Source: Bacillota bacterium (lineage in GTDB: Bacteria; Actinomycetota; Aquicultoria; Aquicultorales; Aquicultoraceae). Taken from it: a stretch of DNA of 33,373 bases. The stretch is from assembly GCA_023511485.1 (NCBI GenBank), contig JAIMBH010000027.1, positions 1 to 33,373 on the forward strand, given 5' to 3'. Position numbers and translations under genes: made by a program. The notes under the pieces were generated by a model. It was not told where the DNA came from. It worked only from the letters and a program-made list of their open reading frames with translations, and made no database searches. Below are positions 32,656 to 33,373 of the stretch, piece after piece. Each line of letters opens with the position of its first letter. Position 1 is the first letter of the stretch.

Positions 32656-33309
32656 TTAGAGTCTCACGTGCGTGCTGCGCAACACATCATGAACACGAGA
32701 AAGATGAATCTTCATCGCCGCCTCTGCGGAATCCGGGTCACGCGCCGCAATGGCACTCACGATTGTCGCATGTTCAGCGAGGGATTGGTCCGGCCGAGCG
32801 GGCGCCAGAATCGTTCGGTACTGAAAACGAACGGATTGAGAGTTTAACATGTCCAGAAGTCGCGTTGCCGTTTGATGACGTGACATTTCGGCAATTGCTC
32901 GGTGCAACGAGGCATTCCCTTCAGAATATCCGATGAGATCGCCGCGCTGTCGCTTGTCGCGCATAACCCCTAAGATGGTTTGCAACCGAAACACCTCTTC
33001 GTCGGTGCCTCTCTCAGCAGCATGCCGGACGATCAGACATTCCAGAGCCATCCGTACCTCAAGGATTTCGCTCGCCTCTTCAAGAGTCACCATTCGTACT
33101 CTTGCACCGCGGTAACGCTCACGTTCAACCAACCCCTCCTGTTCCAAACGGGCAAGCACGGTTCGAATGGTTGACCGACTCGCTCGGAATCTTCGGACCA
33201 GTTCCATTTCGATGAGTCGCTCATTGGGCATCAAAGCGCCTTCTACAATGGCACGCCGCAACTTTTGGTAACACTCATGTTCCGTCAGCCAATGCTCATC
33301 TGTTGACAT
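32656..33309 (-). CDS. GntR-family regulator, FCD (FadR) type
   Basis: 217 residues. Winged helix at about 10-75 (ERLIEMELVRRFRASRSTIR, then LARLEQEGLVERE), FCD effector domain at about 80-210 with the metal/ligand His pattern (NASLHRAIAEMSRH near 134, SLAEHATIVSAI near 178, MKIHLSRVH near 198). FCD regulators sense organic acids and usually repress adjacent catabolic genes. It is first on the minus strand, upstream of the hydrolase with a 70-80-bp gap. ATG 33309 has AAGGACGG upstream. The remaining 60 bp to the window end hold no gene. Confidence 0.92.
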   Translation of the reverse strand: MSTDEHWLTEHECYQKLRRAIVEGALMPNERLIEMELVRRFRASRSTIRTVLARLEQEGLVERERYRGARVRMVTLEEASEILEVRMALECLIVRHAAERGTDEEVFRLQTILGVMRDKRQRGDLIGYSEGNASLHRAIAEMSRHQTATRLLDMLNSQSVRFQYRTILAPARPDQSLAEHATIVSAIAARDPDSAEAAMKIHLSRVHDVLRSTHVRL

Positions 33310-33373
33310 CGAATCAACCGTCCTTGCTACGAAAAGGAGATATCTGAGTTCTTCTTCGTGATAGATTGTGATC

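Noticed and set aside
28067-32936. Many long plus-strand frames in the GC-rich block
   Set aside because: They are antisense shadows created by GC-rich codons; the minus-strand frames carry recognisable domains.

Overview
The window looks like a contig from an uncultured anaerobic bacterium with moderate GC, joined at about 27867 to a clearly GC-richer block that may come from another genome. No rRNA or ribosomal marker is present, so the host can only be guessed. The complete de novo purine genes, the [4Fe-4S]-type PurF, frequent TTG/GTG starts with strong AGGAGG sites and a gluconate-2-dehydrogenase-like pair fit deep-branching Actinomycetota or Firmicutes-like anaerobes.

Layout. 1-5100 is an accessory zone: short tandem repeats resembling an IS21-type end at the contig edge, an exported-protein gene running off that edge, a frameshifted IS110 transposase, two copies of a module (identical 217-bp repeat plus a folded RNA-like element), a small membrane protein, a second exported protein with a possible leader peptide, a 283-bp inverted-repeat element, and a damaged HEPN/nucleotidyltransferase pair. 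5146-15753 (minus strand) is the purine cluster, transcribed purD-purB-purC-purL-purQ-purF-purM-purN. It carries PurL with two N-terminal PurS-like domains, so no separate purS is needed. 16042-20772 (plus strand) holds a small membrane protein, a GtrB/DPM-like glycosyltransferase, a large PTPS-related-type membrane protein (probable ATT start) and a protein that may be a catalytically dead PD-(D/E)XK fold. 20884-23540 (minus) is purA, translationally coupled to a COG2509-type FAD dehydrogenase. 23915-26473 (plus) is a Cys-rich DUF2769-like protein followed by a gluconate-2-dehydrogenase subunit-3-like protein and a GMC oxidoreductase. A LytR-CpsA-Psr protein lies at 26477-27442 (minus).

27682-27866 is a remnant CRISPR array: two intact 37-nt repeats, a degenerate terminal repeat and two 37-nt spacers, with no cas genes. 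Immediately right of the last repeat the sequence changes to a GC-rich, all-minus-strand catabolic operon: FCD-type GntR regulator, DUF6282-like metal hydrolase, PIG-L protein resembling GalB (4-oxalomesaconate hydratase), RraA-type aldolase resembling LigK/GalC, a DUF1932 dehydrogenase, and a ThDP enzyme cut off at the CRISPR junction. The GalB/LigK pair would convert 4-oxalomesaconate to pyruvate and oxaloacetate, the end of gallate or protocatechuate meta-cleavage. The other three enzymes suggest a variant or undescribed feeder route.

The most notable points are the CRISPR/ThDP gene junction (chimera or real rearrangement), the GalB/LigK operon, the duplicated RNA-like modules next to exported-protein genes, the double-PurS PurL, and the HEPN gene with its centre missing.
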